Shown: piece after piece, positions 40,418-48,599 of the stretch
Numbering within the stretch: the stretch's first letter is position 1
How the letters are laid out: each line of letters opens with the position of its first letter
Assembly (NCBI GenBank): GCA_035504415.1
Contig: DATJRY010000011.1
Span: 620,001-684,000, forward strand
Source of the DNA: Candidatus Sulfotelmatobacter sp.
GTDB lineage: Bacteria > Vulcanimicrobiota > Vulcanimicrobiia > Vulcanimicrobiales > Vulcanimicrobiaceae
DNA length: 64,000 bases
Direction of reading: 5' to 3'
Made by a program: the position numbers and the translations under genes
The notes under the pieces: generated by a model
The model's database searches: none
Seen by the model: only the letters and a program-made list of their open reading frames with translations
What the model was told of the DNA's origin: nothing

Positions 40418-40425
40418 CCCGCCAG

Positions 40426-41313
40426 CTACCCGCCGGCGAGCGAAGTGCCCTCTACCCGCACGTCGGCGGCGATCAGGTCGAGCAGCACCGGATAGATCGT
40501 CGCCGGGCTGGCCTGCGGGATCTCGGGTTCGATGACGTCGTGGGTATCGTGGAGCGAGATCCAGACGCGGGCGACGTCGACGCCGCACGCGCGCGCGACC
40601 GCCAGCCGGCGCCAGGCGTAGGCGTTGTTGACGATCGGCTCGCTGCGGTTCTGGACCACCGTCAGCCGGCGCGCGTGAGGCGCGGCGGCGTCGTTCGCGA
40701 TCTGGCCGGTGAGCTGCAGCGAGTTGCCGAGCGCGTGCGTCGAGAACCGCGGGTAACCGTGCGGCGGCGGCTGGTTCACCTTCGCCCGCGGGTCCCACCA
40801 CAAGAAGCGGTTCGGCAACGCGCGCAACGCGGCGCCGAAGGCGTCGTTGGCGCGGCCGGGCAGCTCGCGGATGCCGCAGAACGGCGCGATCGCGATGGCG
40901 TGGTCGACGGCGACGTGCGTCGCGAGCCACGCGGCCAGCGTTCCCGCGACCGAGATGCCCAGCACGATGACCCGCTCGCCGCAGCGCGCGGCGATCGTGA
41001 CCGCCTCCAGCGCCGTGCGCTGCCAATCCGCGGCGCGCAGCGCCGCGATCGCTTCCGACATCCGGTCGGCGTAGCCGTGATACGGGAAGCGCGGCACGAT
41101 CAGCGCGTCGCCGCGCTGCGCGAGCTCGCGGCCGAGCAGCGCGTACTGCGACGGTGCGTTGGTGAAGCCGTGCATCAGGACGACGGCGCGTGGCGCGACG
41201 CTCTCGCCCAGGTGCCACCAGGTACGGCTGCCGGGGGCGATCGCCGGATCGGCCGCTTCGCGCGCGGCGATCGCCGCCAGCGCCGCGCGCGCGTCGTCGA
41301 GGCGCGCGCTCAC
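40426..41313 (-). CDS. Alpha/beta hydrolase
   Basis: 295 residues. Oxyanion region AVVLMHGFTNAPSQY, nucleophile elbow LGISVAGT with the Ser, and a C-terminal His in SLHDTHDVIEP. This is the carboxylesterase/monoacylglycerol lipase-like group (COG1647-like). The GTG at 41313 is preferred over the upstream ATG at 41352 since it gives a GTGA overlap with the YqeG-like gene. In an operon with a lipid-kinase-like gene, so a lipid substrate is plausible; inference only. Confidence 0.87.
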   Translation of the reverse strand: MSARLDDARAALAAIAAREAADPAIAPGSRTWWHLGESVAPRAVVLMHGFTNAPSQYALLGRELAQRGDALIVPRFPYHGYADRMSEAIAALRAADWQRTALEAVTIAARCGERVIVLGISVAGTLAAWLATHVAVDHAIAIAPFCGIRELPGRANDAFGAALRALPNRFLWWDPRAKVNQPPPHGYPRFSTHALGNSLQLTGQIANDAAAPHARRLTVVQNRSEPIVNNAYAWRRLAVARACGVDVARVWISLHDTHDVIEPEIPQASPATIYPVLLDLIAADVRVEGTSLAGG

Positions 41314-41804
41314 ACCCGCGGTACCTTGCGCAGCAGCGCGCGCTCGAGCCAACGCAGCGGGCGCGTGTTCCAGGGATCGCGCCGCACCAGCGGATCGACC
41401 AGGATCACGTCGAGGCCCGCCCAGCGCGCGCCGAGCACGTCGGTGAAGAGCTGGTCACCGATCACGACGACGTGGCGGCGCTCGAGCGCGAGCAGGTCGA
41501 GCGCGCGGCGAAAGCCGTACGGCAACGGTTTGCGCGCGCGTGCCACGCACGGAACGCCCATCTCGCGCGCGACCTGCGCGGCCCACGGCGTGCCGTTGTT
41601 GGTCACCACGACGATGCGGATTCCGGCCGCCGCGACCGCGCGCACCCAAGCCGCGTCCTCGTCGGCCAGCGTGCGCGTGTGGTACCCGACCAGCGTGTTG
41701 TCGAGGTCGACGATCGCGCCGCGGTAACCGCGCGCGAACAGGTCGGCGGGCGCGAGGAAGGTCACCCGCGGCGCGTACGCGTCGGGCAGAAACGGCGACT
41801 TCAC
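41310..41804 (-). CDS. YqeG-like HAD phosphatase (IIIA)
   Basis: 164 residues. HAD motif I is IVDLDNTLVG (two Asp separated by Leu), motif II VVVTNNG with Thr/Asn, Lys in RARKPLPYGF, and motif III GDQLFTDVLGA. The size and FLPDAYAPRV N-terminus match YqeG/mitochondrial PTPMT-like phosphatidylglycerophosphate phosphatase candidates (Gep4 relatives). The GTG at 41804 and the stop at 41310 both form GTGA overlaps with neighbours. With a DAGK-like gene upstream, phospholipid head-group metabolism is a reasonable inference. Confidence 0.9.
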   Translation of the reverse strand: MKSPFLPDAYAPRVTFLAPADLFARGYRGAIVDLDNTLVGYHTRTLADEDAAWVRAVAAAGIRIVVVTNNGTPWAAQVAREMGVPCVARARKPLPYGFRRALDLLALERRHVVVIGDQLFTDVLGARWAGLDVILVDPLVRRDPWNTRPLRWLERALLRKVPRV

Positions 41805-42703
41805 CGGATCGTCGCGACCCGGTCGGGCGGCACCAGCACCGTCAACGCCCGCGGCACGACCCGAAACTCGGCCGGCAGCCGCGCGACCTGCTCGCTGTCG
41901 GCGTAGACGCGATGCCGGTGGCCGTGCACCGACCGGACCGTGAAGCGCGTGCCGCGCAGCGTCTCGACGCGCGGCGCATGCTGGAAGCGCCGCAGCGCGA
42001 CCGCCAGCACGATCCGCAGCGCGTCCCACCACCCTCGCACGTCGAGCGCGTACAGCCACAGTTGGCCGTCTTCGAGGCTCGCCTCCGGATTCTCCACCAC
42101 GCCGCCGAAGCGGTAGCTGTTGGCGATCGTCAGCTGCACGACGCGCACGGTTCGGCGGTGCCCCCGGTCGTCTTCGATCTCCAGCTGCATGGGTCGCCAC
42201 CAGCGCAGCGCGCGCGCCGTCGCGACCGGGATCGCCAGCAGCCCGAGCGCGCGTTTGAGCGGCGCGGTCTGCAACTCCGCGACGCGGGTCGAGAGCCCCA
42301 CCGACGCTTCGTTGAGATAGTACGTCTCGCCGACCCGGCCGACGTCGAGCGGCAGCGCGACGCCCTCGTCGACCAGCGCCGCCACCTGCTCGGGATCGCT
42401 CGGCACGCCCAGTGTGCGCGCCAGCTCGTTGAACGTGCCCAGCGGCACGATCGCGACCGGCAGCCCCGCCTCGATCAGCGGCGGCAACGCGTGCAGCAAG
42501 GTTCCGTCGCCGCCGCCGACGACCGCGACGTCGACCTCCTCGCGCCGTGCGCGCACCGCCTGCGCGAGAGCGTCGGGGCGATCGAGGGGGACGTCGACGA
42601 CGACGTGGCCGCGCGCCACGAGCGCCGCGCGCAAGGCGTCGGCGGCAGCGGGACCCCGCCGGGCCCGGGGATTGATCGCAAGCAGCACGCGTCGGGCCGG
42701 CAC
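41801..42703 (-). CDS. Diacylglycerol/sphingosine kinase-like lipid kinase (YegS/DgkB group)
   Basis: 300 residues. Nucleotide-binding motif VVGGGDGTLLHAL (about 62-74) and VPLGTFNELARTL that follows it define the DAGK catalytic domain; NEASVGLSTRV carries the second conserved patch. It phosphorylates a lipid alcohol with ATP at the inner membrane. First gene of an overlapping operon with the YqeG-like phosphatase, a hydrolase and probably the aldo/keto reductase. GTG start at 42703; the promoter must lie near the divergent tetR promoter. Confidence 0.92.
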   Translation of the reverse strand: MPARRVLLAINPRARRGPAAADALRAALVARGHVVVDVPLDRPDALAQAVRARREEVDVAVVGGGDGTLLHALPPLIEAGLPVAIVPLGTFNELARTLGVPSDPEQVAALVDEGVALPLDVGRVGETYYLNEASVGLSTRVAELQTAPLKRALGLLAIPVATARALRWWRPMQLEIEDDRGHRRTVRVVQLTIANSYRFGGVVENPEASLEDGQLWLYALDVRGWWDALRIVLAVALRRFQHAPRVETLRGTRFTVRSVHGHRHRVYADSEQVARLPAEFRVVPRALTVLVPPDRVATIR

Positions 42704-42732
42704 ACCGCAGGCGTACCCACAAGTGTCGCCAC

Positions 42733-42766
42733 TTGACGAATTGAACGATCTTCGTATAATTCGTTC
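42733..42766 (+). promoter_or_regulatory. tetR promoter with symmetric operator
   Basis: -35 TTGACG (42733-42738), 16-base spacer, perfect -10 TATAAT (42755-42760). A two-step inverted repeat shares one centre (42750): outer ACGAATT (42736-42742) with AATTCGT (42758-42764), inner ACGA (42745-42748) with TCGT (42752-42755). It covers spacer and -10, the right place for autorepression by the TetR protein. The start of transcription is expected at about 42767, the A of the ATG, so the mRNA is leaderless. Confidence 0.82.
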
Positions 42767-43360
42767 ATGAGCGAGGTGGCCGAGGCGGAGACCAGCCGCT
42801 ATCGCCGGGTCCTACGGGCGGCCGAGGAGCTCTTCAAGCGCGACGGCTTCCGCGGCGTCACCATGGAAGCGGTCGCGCGCGGGGCCGCGGTCGCCAAACC
42901 CACGCTGTACAGCTACTTCAAGAACAAAGACGAACTCTACGTCGCGGTCTGCGCACGGCTGACGCGCCTCTTACGCGAGACGGTCGAACACGCACTGACC
43001 AGCGACGAGCCGCTCGACGCGCGGCTGGCGAATGCGATCGTCGCGAAACATCGCGTCGTCTTCACGCTCGTGCGCTCTTCGCCGCATGCCGCCGAGCTGT
43101 TCTCCGCCAAGGACGCGACCGCGGCGCAACTGTTCGCCGACCTCGACGAAACCCTGCTCGGGCTGCTCGCCGGCGCGCTGCGCGTCGACGACGCGCTCGC
43201 GCGACGCGCCGACACGCTCGCGCGCGCGCTCTACTTCGGCAGCGCCGAGCTGGCGGCGCGCAGCGCGAGCGCCGACGCGATGGACGCCGAGGTGCGCGAC
43301 TTCGTCGCCGTCTACCTCGCCGGTGCTCGCGCGCTCGCACGAAAGGATGCTCTGCCATGA
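42767..43360 (+). CDS. TetR family transcriptional regulator
   Basis: 197 residues. The N-terminal HTH is canonical: RVLRAAEELFKRDGFRGVTMEAVARGAAVAKPTLYSYFKNKDELY (about 13-58, overall three-helix layout). The C-terminal helical domain binds an unknown ligand and dimerises. It should bind the symmetric repeat in its own promoter, and perhaps also regulate the divergent lipid-kinase operon. Its stop overlaps the start of the SnoaL-like gene (ATGA), which may be its target. Confidence 0.94.
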   Translation: MSEVAEAETSRYRRVLRAAEELFKRDGFRGVTMEAVARGAAVAKPTLYSYFKNKDELYVAVCARLTRLLRETVEHALTSDEPLDARLANAIVAKHRVVFTLVRSSPHAAELFSAKDATAAQLFADLDETLLGLLAGALRVDDALARRADTLARALYFGSAELAARSASADAMDAEVRDFVAVYLAGARALARKDALP

Positions 43361-43776
43361 CGACATCGGGACGCTTTCCGTCCAATCGCGCTCATCTCGA
43401 GTACGTCTATGCCGAGACCGCCAAGGGCAACGGCCAGCCGTTTCTCGACGCGCTCGCCGACGACGCGTGTTGGACGATCGGCGGCTCGACGCCGTGGTCG
43501 AAGACCTACCGCGGCAAGGCCGCGATCCTCGCCGAGCTGATCGCGCCGCTGCGGCGCCGGCTCGCACCGCCGCTGCGCACACACGCACGCCGCTTCATCG
43601 CCGACGGCGATCTGGTCGCCGTCGAAGGCTACGGCGAGAACGTGACGCGTGACGGTGCGCCGTACGCGAACACGTACTGCTGGGTGTTCGAGTTCCGCGA
43701 GGGCGCGGTGGTCGCGATCACCGAGTACGCGGATACGGAGCTGTTCCGCAGCGCTCTGGGCGACCCGCTACGGTGA
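43357..43776 (+). CDS. SnoaL-like/NTF2-fold protein
   Basis: 139 residues, cone-shaped alpha+beta NTF2 fold: an N-terminal helix LEYVYAETAKGNGQPFLDALADDACWTI (read in parts), the FIADGDLVAVEGYGENVT strand pair and YCWVFEFREGAVVAITEYAD at the end. Family members are ketosteroid isomerases, polyketide cyclases or ligand binders; the substrate cannot be named. Coupled to tetR by an ATGA overlap. The 3' end overlaps the convergent ModF-like gene by nine bases. Confidence 0.88.
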   Translation: MTTSGRFPSNRAHLEYVYAETAKGNGQPFLDALADDACWTIGGSTPWSKTYRGKAAILAELIAPLRRRLAPPLRTHARRFIADGDLVAVEGYGENVTRDGAPYANTYCWVFEFREGAVVAITEYADTELFRSALGDPLR

Positions 43777-45231
43777 GCTGACCGGCACCTCGCGGACCTG
43801 ACCGTCGTCGACGACGAAGGTGCGGTGCACCAGCGCGGGGACGTCGCCGACGTGGTGCGAGATCGCGAGCAGCGTCGTGCCGCGCGCGGCCAGCTCGTCG
43901 AGCAGCGGCGCGAGCGCGGCACGGAACGGCGCGTCCAGCCCGCTCCACACCTCGTCGAGGATCAGCAGCTCAGGCCCGGCGACCAGGCCGCGCGCCAACA
44001 GCACCTTGCGGCGCTCGCCGAACGACAGCGTGCGAAAGCGCTGGCCGCACAGCGGCTCGAGGCCGAGGCGATGCACGATCGCCGCGACCGCCGCGCGCTG
44101 CTCGTCGCTGGGCGACTCGACCGTGCCGATGCTCGCGGTGAAGCCCGACGCGATCGCGCGTTCGACGGTCGGGTTCGCGTCGTACGCGATCTGCAGCGCG
44201 TCGGAGACGTGGGCGATGCGGCGGCGCAGCTCGCGCACGTCGAACGGGCCGCGCGCGCCGAAGCGTTCGATCTCGGCGCCGTAGGCGGCCGGGAGCGTTC
44301 CCGCCACCAGCTCGGCGAAGGTGCTCTTGCCCGAGCCGTTGGCGCCGTAGACGGCGGTGTGCTCGCCGCGCGCGATCGACCAATCGACCGCGCGCAGCAC
44401 GAGCGTCTCCTCGCGGTAGACGTCGGCGTTGCGGATCACGACCAGCGGTTCGCCGGGCACGCCGGCCGCGGGCCGCGGCGTCGTCGCGGGCGCGAACGGA
44501 GCGGCGTGTGCGAAACGGTGGTGCGCGGGCGGCCGCCCGCCGCCGCTCTCGACGATCCGGCCACCCGCCAACCGCACGTAGTTGGTCGTTGCGGCCGGGA
44601 GGTCTTCGGCGCGGTGCGCGGACGCGATCACCTGCGTGCGCTCCGCGACCTGATCGAGAAAATCGAGCAGCGCGTGGCGCGCACGCCGGTCCAGGCCGTT
44701 GGCGAACTCGTCCAGGACGAGCACGCGCGGCTCGCGCACCAGCGCACGCGCGACGAGCAGCATGCGCAGCTGCCCGAACGAGAGCGTGCGGATCGACGCG
44801 GCCGCCAGCGCGCGCAGCCCGAACCGCTCGATCAGCGCGTCGACCGCCGTCGCCTCGTCGTCGGCCAGCGCGCCTTGCACGTAGGTCGTATCGCGCAACC
44901 CGCTGGCGATCAGCTCGCGGCCGCTGATCTCGAGCGCCAGCCGCGCGTAGCGTTCTTGCTGCTCGGGCGAGACCGCGCCGATCTGCCGCGCCGCGGTGCC
45001 GACGTGCTGCGGCGCGCCCGCGAGCGCGTAGGTGCGGCGACCGCCGTCGCGCTCGGGCCAGCGGTCACCGCGAATCACCGCCAGCAGCGTGCTCTTCCCC
45101 GCCCCGTTGCCGCCGACGATCGCCCACTGCTCGCCCGACCGCAGCTCCCAGCTGATCTCGTGCAGCACCGGCCGCCCATCGAGACGAACGGTGACGCGGT
45201 CGAGCCCGATCAGCGGGGGTGCGGAGACCAT
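43768..45231 (-). CDS. ModF-like tandem ABC ATPase
   Basis: 487 residues, close to E. coli ModF (490). Two ABC domains: Walker A GGNGAGKST and GANGSGKST; signature sequences TLSFGQ and TLSFGE, the LSFG variant typical of ModF/PhrA; Walker B VLVLDEFANGLD and LLILDEVWSGLD. No membrane domain. ModF is linked to molybdate transport or to soluble functions in E. coli, but no modABC gene is in the window, so the role here is unknown. ATG at 45231. Confidence 0.88.
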   Translation of the reverse strand: MVSAPPLIGLDRVTVRLDGRPVLHEISWELRSGEQWAIVGGNGAGKSTLLAVIRGDRWPERDGGRRTYALAGAPQHVGTAARQIGAVSPEQQERYARLALEISGRELIASGLRDTTYVQGALADDEATAVDALIERFGLRALAAASIRTLSFGQLRMLLVARALVREPRVLVLDEFANGLDRRARHALLDFLDQVAERTQVIASAHRAEDLPAATTNYVRLAGGRIVESGGGRPPAHHRFAHAAPFAPATTPRPAAGVPGEPLVVIRNADVYREETLVLRAVDWSIARGEHTAVYGANGSGKSTFAELVAGTLPAAYGAEIERFGARGPFDVRELRRRIAHVSDALQIAYDANPTVERAIASGFTASIGTVESPSDEQRAAVAAIVHRLGLEPLCGQRFRTLSFGERRKVLLARGLVAGPELLILDEVWSGLDAPFRAALAPLLDELAARGTTLLAISHHVGDVPALVHRTFVVDDGQVREVPVSSP

Positions 45232-45294
45232 GTGCGATACTCGTGCACGTCCGCTGAGTCTCCTTGACCGCGGGCCGCCGGACGTAATATCATT

Positions 45295-45302
45295 GTTATA
45301 AC
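45295..45302. promoter_or_regulatory. Palindrome at the mazEF start
   Basis: GTTATAAC, a perfect 8-bp palindrome, ends on the base before the mazE ATG, in an A/T-rich patch (TAATATCATT upstream). TTGACC at 45264-45269 with TAATAT at 45285-45290 is a possible promoter with a short 15-base spacer. MazE-type antitoxins often bind such sites to repress their own operon. Confidence 0.45.
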
Positions 45303-45551
45303 ATGCGCGCCTCCCTCCAGCGACTCGGGAACTCCCACGGGATCATCATCCCAAAGCCGATCCTTGCTCAGCTCGGCTTTGAGCGTGAAGTAGAGATCGA
45401 CGTGGAAGACGACGCATTGGTCATCCGCAAACCTCGTCAGCATCCGCGCGCAGGATGGGCCGAGTCGAGCCGCGCGCTCGCGGAGAGCGGCGACGACGCT
45501 CTCGTTTGGCCCGAATTCGCGAACGCCGACGACGCGGATCTGATTTGGTGA
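45303..45551 (+). CDS. mazE: MazE/AbrB-type antitoxin
   Basis: 82 residues. The swapped-hairpin AbrB fold is evident: LQRLGNSHGIIIPKPILAQLGFEREVEIDVEDDALVIRKP (first 45 residues, in parts), followed by an acidic flexible tail with Trp residues (PEFANADDADLIW) that would block the toxin active site. The stop overlaps the toxin GTG. A type II antitoxin that binds DNA and neutralises MazF. Confidence 0.92.
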   Translation: MRASLQRLGNSHGIIIPKPILAQLGFEREVEIDVEDDALVIRKPRQHPRAGWAESSRALAESGDDALVWPEFANADDADLIW

Positions 45552-45865
45552 AACGCGGGGAGATATGGCTCGCCGCGCTCGATCCGACGGTCGGCTCCGA
45601 GATCCGTAAGACACGGCCTTGCGTGATCGTGTCACCGCCCGAGATGCACGAGTATGTACGCACCGTCATCGTCGCACCGATGACGACGCACGGACGGCCG
45701 GCGCCGTTCCGCGTCCCAATCACGTTTGAGAAGGCGCGCGGACTCATTTTGCTCGATCAGCTTCGCGCGCTCGACAAAGTTCGGTTGATCAGACGCCTCG
45801 GCGACCTCTCGCCCCGGACGCGCCGCGCGACGCTCGGCGCCCTGCAAGCAATTTTTGCGGACTGA
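45548..45865 (+). CDS. mazF: MazF/PemK-type mRNA interferase toxin
   Basis: 105 residues. Fits the CcdB/PemK fold: VKRGEIWLAALDPTVGSEIRKTRPCVIVSP with the conserved RxxRPCVIVS, then VIVAPMTT and LLDQLRALDKVRLIRRLG. It cuts single-stranded RNA at short sequences; the recognition triplet cannot be predicted. GTG start overlaps mazE (GTGA), ensuring antitoxin first. A complete pair with no transposase nearby. Confidence 0.94.
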   Translation: MKRGEIWLAALDPTVGSEIRKTRPCVIVSPPEMHEYVRTVIVAPMTTHGRPAPFRVPITFEKARGLILLDQLRALDKVRLIRRLGDLSPRTRRATLGALQAIFAD

Positions 45866-45907
45866 CCCGGCACCCCCTGAAACCGCGGGCGGGTTGTAGG
45901 GAGGGCC

Positions 45908-46801
45908 ATGTCCGTACAGACGTCGTCCCCGGCGCGCTCGCTGGCCCGCGTGATCCCCTCGATCGAGACCCTCGAGGGCGGGGGCTTCCTGGTCCGCCGG
46001 CCGGTCCCGACCCGCGGGATCGAACAGGTCGACCCGTTCTTGCTGATCGACGAGATGGGACCGATGGAGCACGCGCCCGGGACGGCCGCCGGCGCGCCCG
46101 ACCACCCGCACAAGGGCTTCGAGGTCATCACCTATCTGCTCGAAGGCGAGATGGAGCACCGCGACTCGCACGGCAACCACGGGATCTTGCGGCCGGGCGA
46201 CGCGCAGTACATGGTCGGCGGCAGCGGCCTGGTCCACTCCGAGATGCCGACCGAGGAGTTCCAGCGCAGCGGCGGCCGGCGACACGGCTTCCAGATCTGG
46301 GTCAATCTCTCGCGCGCCGACAAGCAGCTCGCGCCGCGCTACAAGGACGTGACCGCCGCCGAGATCCCGGTGGTGCGGCCGGTCGCGGGCGTCGAGGCGC
46401 ACGTCGTCAGCGGCGAGGCGTTCGGCGTACAGGGACCGGTGCACACGGTGACGCCGTGGAGCTACGTCGACGCGCGCTTGCAGCCGGGGACGCGTATCGA
46501 TCAGGCGGTTCCGGCCGGCTGGACGGCGACGATCTACGTCGTCGCCGGCGTCGGCAAGATCGGGACGCGCGAGGTGCGCCGCGGCGACTACGCGGTGTTC
46601 GCCGACGACGGCGCGACGATCGGGATCGAGAACGCGGACGATGCGACGCTGCAGGTGCTGCTGCTGTGCGCGCGGCCGATCGGCGAACCGATGGTGCGCT
46701 ACGGCCCGTTCGTGATGAACAGCGTCGACGAGATCCAGCAAGCCTTCACCGACTACCAAGCCGGGCGTTTCGGCGCGATCGCGCCGGTGCTGGCCGACTA
46801 G
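45908..46801 (+). CDS. Pirin family protein
   Basis: 297 residues, double cupin. The N-terminal cupin keeps the metal site: DHPHKGFEVITYLLEGEMEHRDSHGN, with His, His, Glu positions as in quercetinase-type pirins, and MVGGSGLVHSEMP. The second cupin lacks metal ligands. Pirins act as quercetin dioxygenases or redox sensors. GGGAGGG at 45899-45905 precedes the ATG. Stands alone between mazEF and the ABC transporter. Confidence 0.93.
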   Translation: MSVQTSSPARSLARVIPSIETLEGGGFLVRRPVPTRGIEQVDPFLLIDEMGPMEHAPGTAAGAPDHPHKGFEVITYLLEGEMEHRDSHGNHGILRPGDAQYMVGGSGLVHSEMPTEEFQRSGGRRHGFQIWVNLSRADKQLAPRYKDVTAAEIPVVRPVAGVEAHVVSGEAFGVQGPVHTVTPWSYVDARLQPGTRIDQAVPAGWTATIYVVAGVGKIGTREVRRGDYAVFADDGATIGIENADDATLQVLLLCARPIGEPMVRYGPFVMNSVDEIQQAFTDYQAGRFGAIAPVLAD

Positions 46802-46833
46802 CCGCGCGCCGCCAACCATAAGGGAAGGTTAAC

Positions 46834-46859
46834 CCGAGGAGGGAGCAATCGCTCCTCGG
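46834..46859 (+). promoter_or_regulatory. Hairpin in the leader of the anion ABC transporter operon
   Basis: CCGAGGAG (46834-46841) pairs perfectly with CTCCTCGG (46852-46859); an alternative inner stem is GGAGC (46842-46846) with GCTCC (46851-46855) around AATC. The 5' arm contains an AGGAGG-like anti-start sequence. It lies 12 bases before the permease GTG at 46872 and could sequester the ribosome binding site or be a small transcription attenuator. Confidence 0.45.
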
Positions 46860-46871
46860 AAAGCGTGGCCC

Positions 46872-48599
46872 GTGCAGAGGGTACTGCCCGGGCCGGGCTC
46901 GTTACGGCGCGTGCGCTATGGACTCACCGACGCGGCCGTCATCCTCGGCGCGCTGGTGCTGCTCGGCGTCGTCGCGCGCATCGGCTCGGAGTCGTTCGTC
47001 GCGTTCGTGCCGCCGCAGGTCGTGCCGTCGGTCAGCTTGGACCCGCACATGCTGCCCGGCTACGCGGCGCGCTCGACGCTGCGCATGTTCATCGCGCTGG
47101 CGGCGTCGTTCGCGTTCACCTTCGTCTACGGCTACGCCGCGGCGCGCAACCGCTATGCGGAGCGCGTGCTGATTCCGCTGCTCGACATCTTGCAGTCGGT
47201 GCCGGTGCTGGGCTTCCTCTCGATCACGATCACCGGCTTCATCGCGCTCTTCCGCGGCAGCCTGCTCGGCCTCGAAGCCGCCGCGATCTTCGCGATCTTC
47301 ACCAGCCAAGTCTGGAACATGACCTTCTCGTTCTACCAGTCGCTGCGCACGCTGCCGCAGGACTTGCTGGAAGCGACGGCGGCGTACGGGCTCTCGCCGT
47401 GGGAGCGCTTCATCCGGCTCGAAGTGCCGGCCGGCGCGATCGGCCTGGTGTGGAACGCGATGATGAGCTTCGGCGGCGGCTGGTTCTTCCTGGCCGCCAG
47501 CGAAGCGATCACCGTCCTCAACCACAACTACACACTGCCGGGGATCGGATCGTACGTCGCCGCGGCGGTGACCGCGCGCGACATGCCCGCGCTGGGTTGG
47601 GCGGTGCTGACGATGGCGATCACGATCGTGCTCATCGATCAGCTGTTCTGGCGTCCGCTGGTCGCCTGGACCGACAAGTTCCGCCTCGAGCAGAGCGCGT
47701 CGTCCGAGTCGCCGCACTCCTGGGTGTACGATCTGCTGCGCCGCTCGCGCGTCCCGCACGCGCTGGGCCGCGTGACGCAACCGGTCGGTGACGGGCTCTC
47801 GCGCGGCCTCGCCGCGCTCTCGACCGTCCGCCCTCGGGTGGGGATCCCGCGCGAGTCGCGGATGGCCGATCGCGTCTTCGACGTCACGGTGCTGCTGATC
47901 GTGCTGGGGCTGGTCGTGTGGAAGGGCAGCGAGATCATCGGCGCCGTCGGCGTCCACGAGATCGGGCACGTGCTGTTCCTCGGGCTGGCGACGCTCGGGC
48001 GCGTCGTCATCTTGCTCGTGTTCGCGACACTGGTGTGGACGCCGATCGGCGTCGTCATCGGGCTCTCGCCGACGTTGACGCGGCGCGCGCAGCCGATCGC
48101 GATGTTCCTGGCGTCGTTTCCGGCCAACTTCATCTTCCCGTTCGCGACGCTGGCCTTCATCACGCTGCACGTCCCCATCAACCTGGGCAGCATCGTGCTG
48201 ATGGCGCTGGGCGCGCAGTGGTATATTCTCTTCAACACGATCGCCGGTGCGACCAGTATCCCGACCGAGCTGCGCGAGATGGCGGCCGACGTCGGCTTGC
48301 GCGGCTGGCAGCGCTGGCGGCGGCTCATCATCCCGGCGATCTTCTCGTCGTGGGTGACCGGCGGCATCACCGCCAGCGGCGGCGCCTGGAACGCCAGCAT
48401 CGTCTCCGAGGTCGTCTCATGGGGCTCGACGACGCTCACCGCGACCGGTCTGGGCGCGTACATCGCGGAAGCGACGACGAAGGGCGACTGGCCGCGCATC
48501 ACGCTGGGCGTGAGCATCATGAGCCTCTACGTGGTCGGCATCAACCGCGTCTTCTGGCGCCGCCTCTACCACTTGGCGGAAACGAGGTATCACCTGTGA
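46872..48599 (+). CDS. ABC transporter permease, duplicated (anion/NitT-TauT type)
   Basis: 575 residues: two permease domains in one chain. Each has about five to six membrane helices and an EAA loop: EATAAYGLSPWERFIRLEVPAG in the first half and EMAADVGLRGWQRWRRLIIPAI in the second. A soluble linker (about 275-330) joins them. This is the layout of the COG4986 duplicated anion permeases (nitrate, sulfonate or similar). GTG at 46872. The ATPase gene overlaps its end by GTGA. There is no binding-protein gene in the operon. Confidence 0.9.
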   Translation: MQRVLPGPGSLRRVRYGLTDAAVILGALVLLGVVARIGSESFVAFVPPQVVPSVSLDPHMLPGYAARSTLRMFIALAASFAFTFVYGYAAARNRYAERVLIPLLDILQSVPVLGFLSITITGFIALFRGSLLGLEAAAIFAIFTSQVWNMTFSFYQSLRTLPQDLLEATAAYGLSPWERFIRLEVPAGAIGLVWNAMMSFGGGWFFLAASEAITVLNHNYTLPGIGSYVAAAVTARDMPALGWAVLTMAITIVLIDQLFWRPLVAWTDKFRLEQSASSESPHSWVYDLLRRSRVPHALGRVTQPVGDGLSRGLAALSTVRPRVGIPRESRMADRVFDVTVLLIVLGLVVWKGSEIIGAVGVHEIGHVLFLGLATLGRVVILLVFATLVWTPIGVVIGLSPTLTRRAQPIAMFLASFPANFIFPFATLAFITLHVPINLGSIVLMALGAQWYILFNTIAGATSIPTELREMAADVGLRGWQRWRRLIIPAIFSSWVTGGITASGGAWNASIVSEVVSWGSTTLTATGLGAYIAEATTKGDWPRITLGVSIMSLYVVGINRVFWRRLYHLAETRYHL

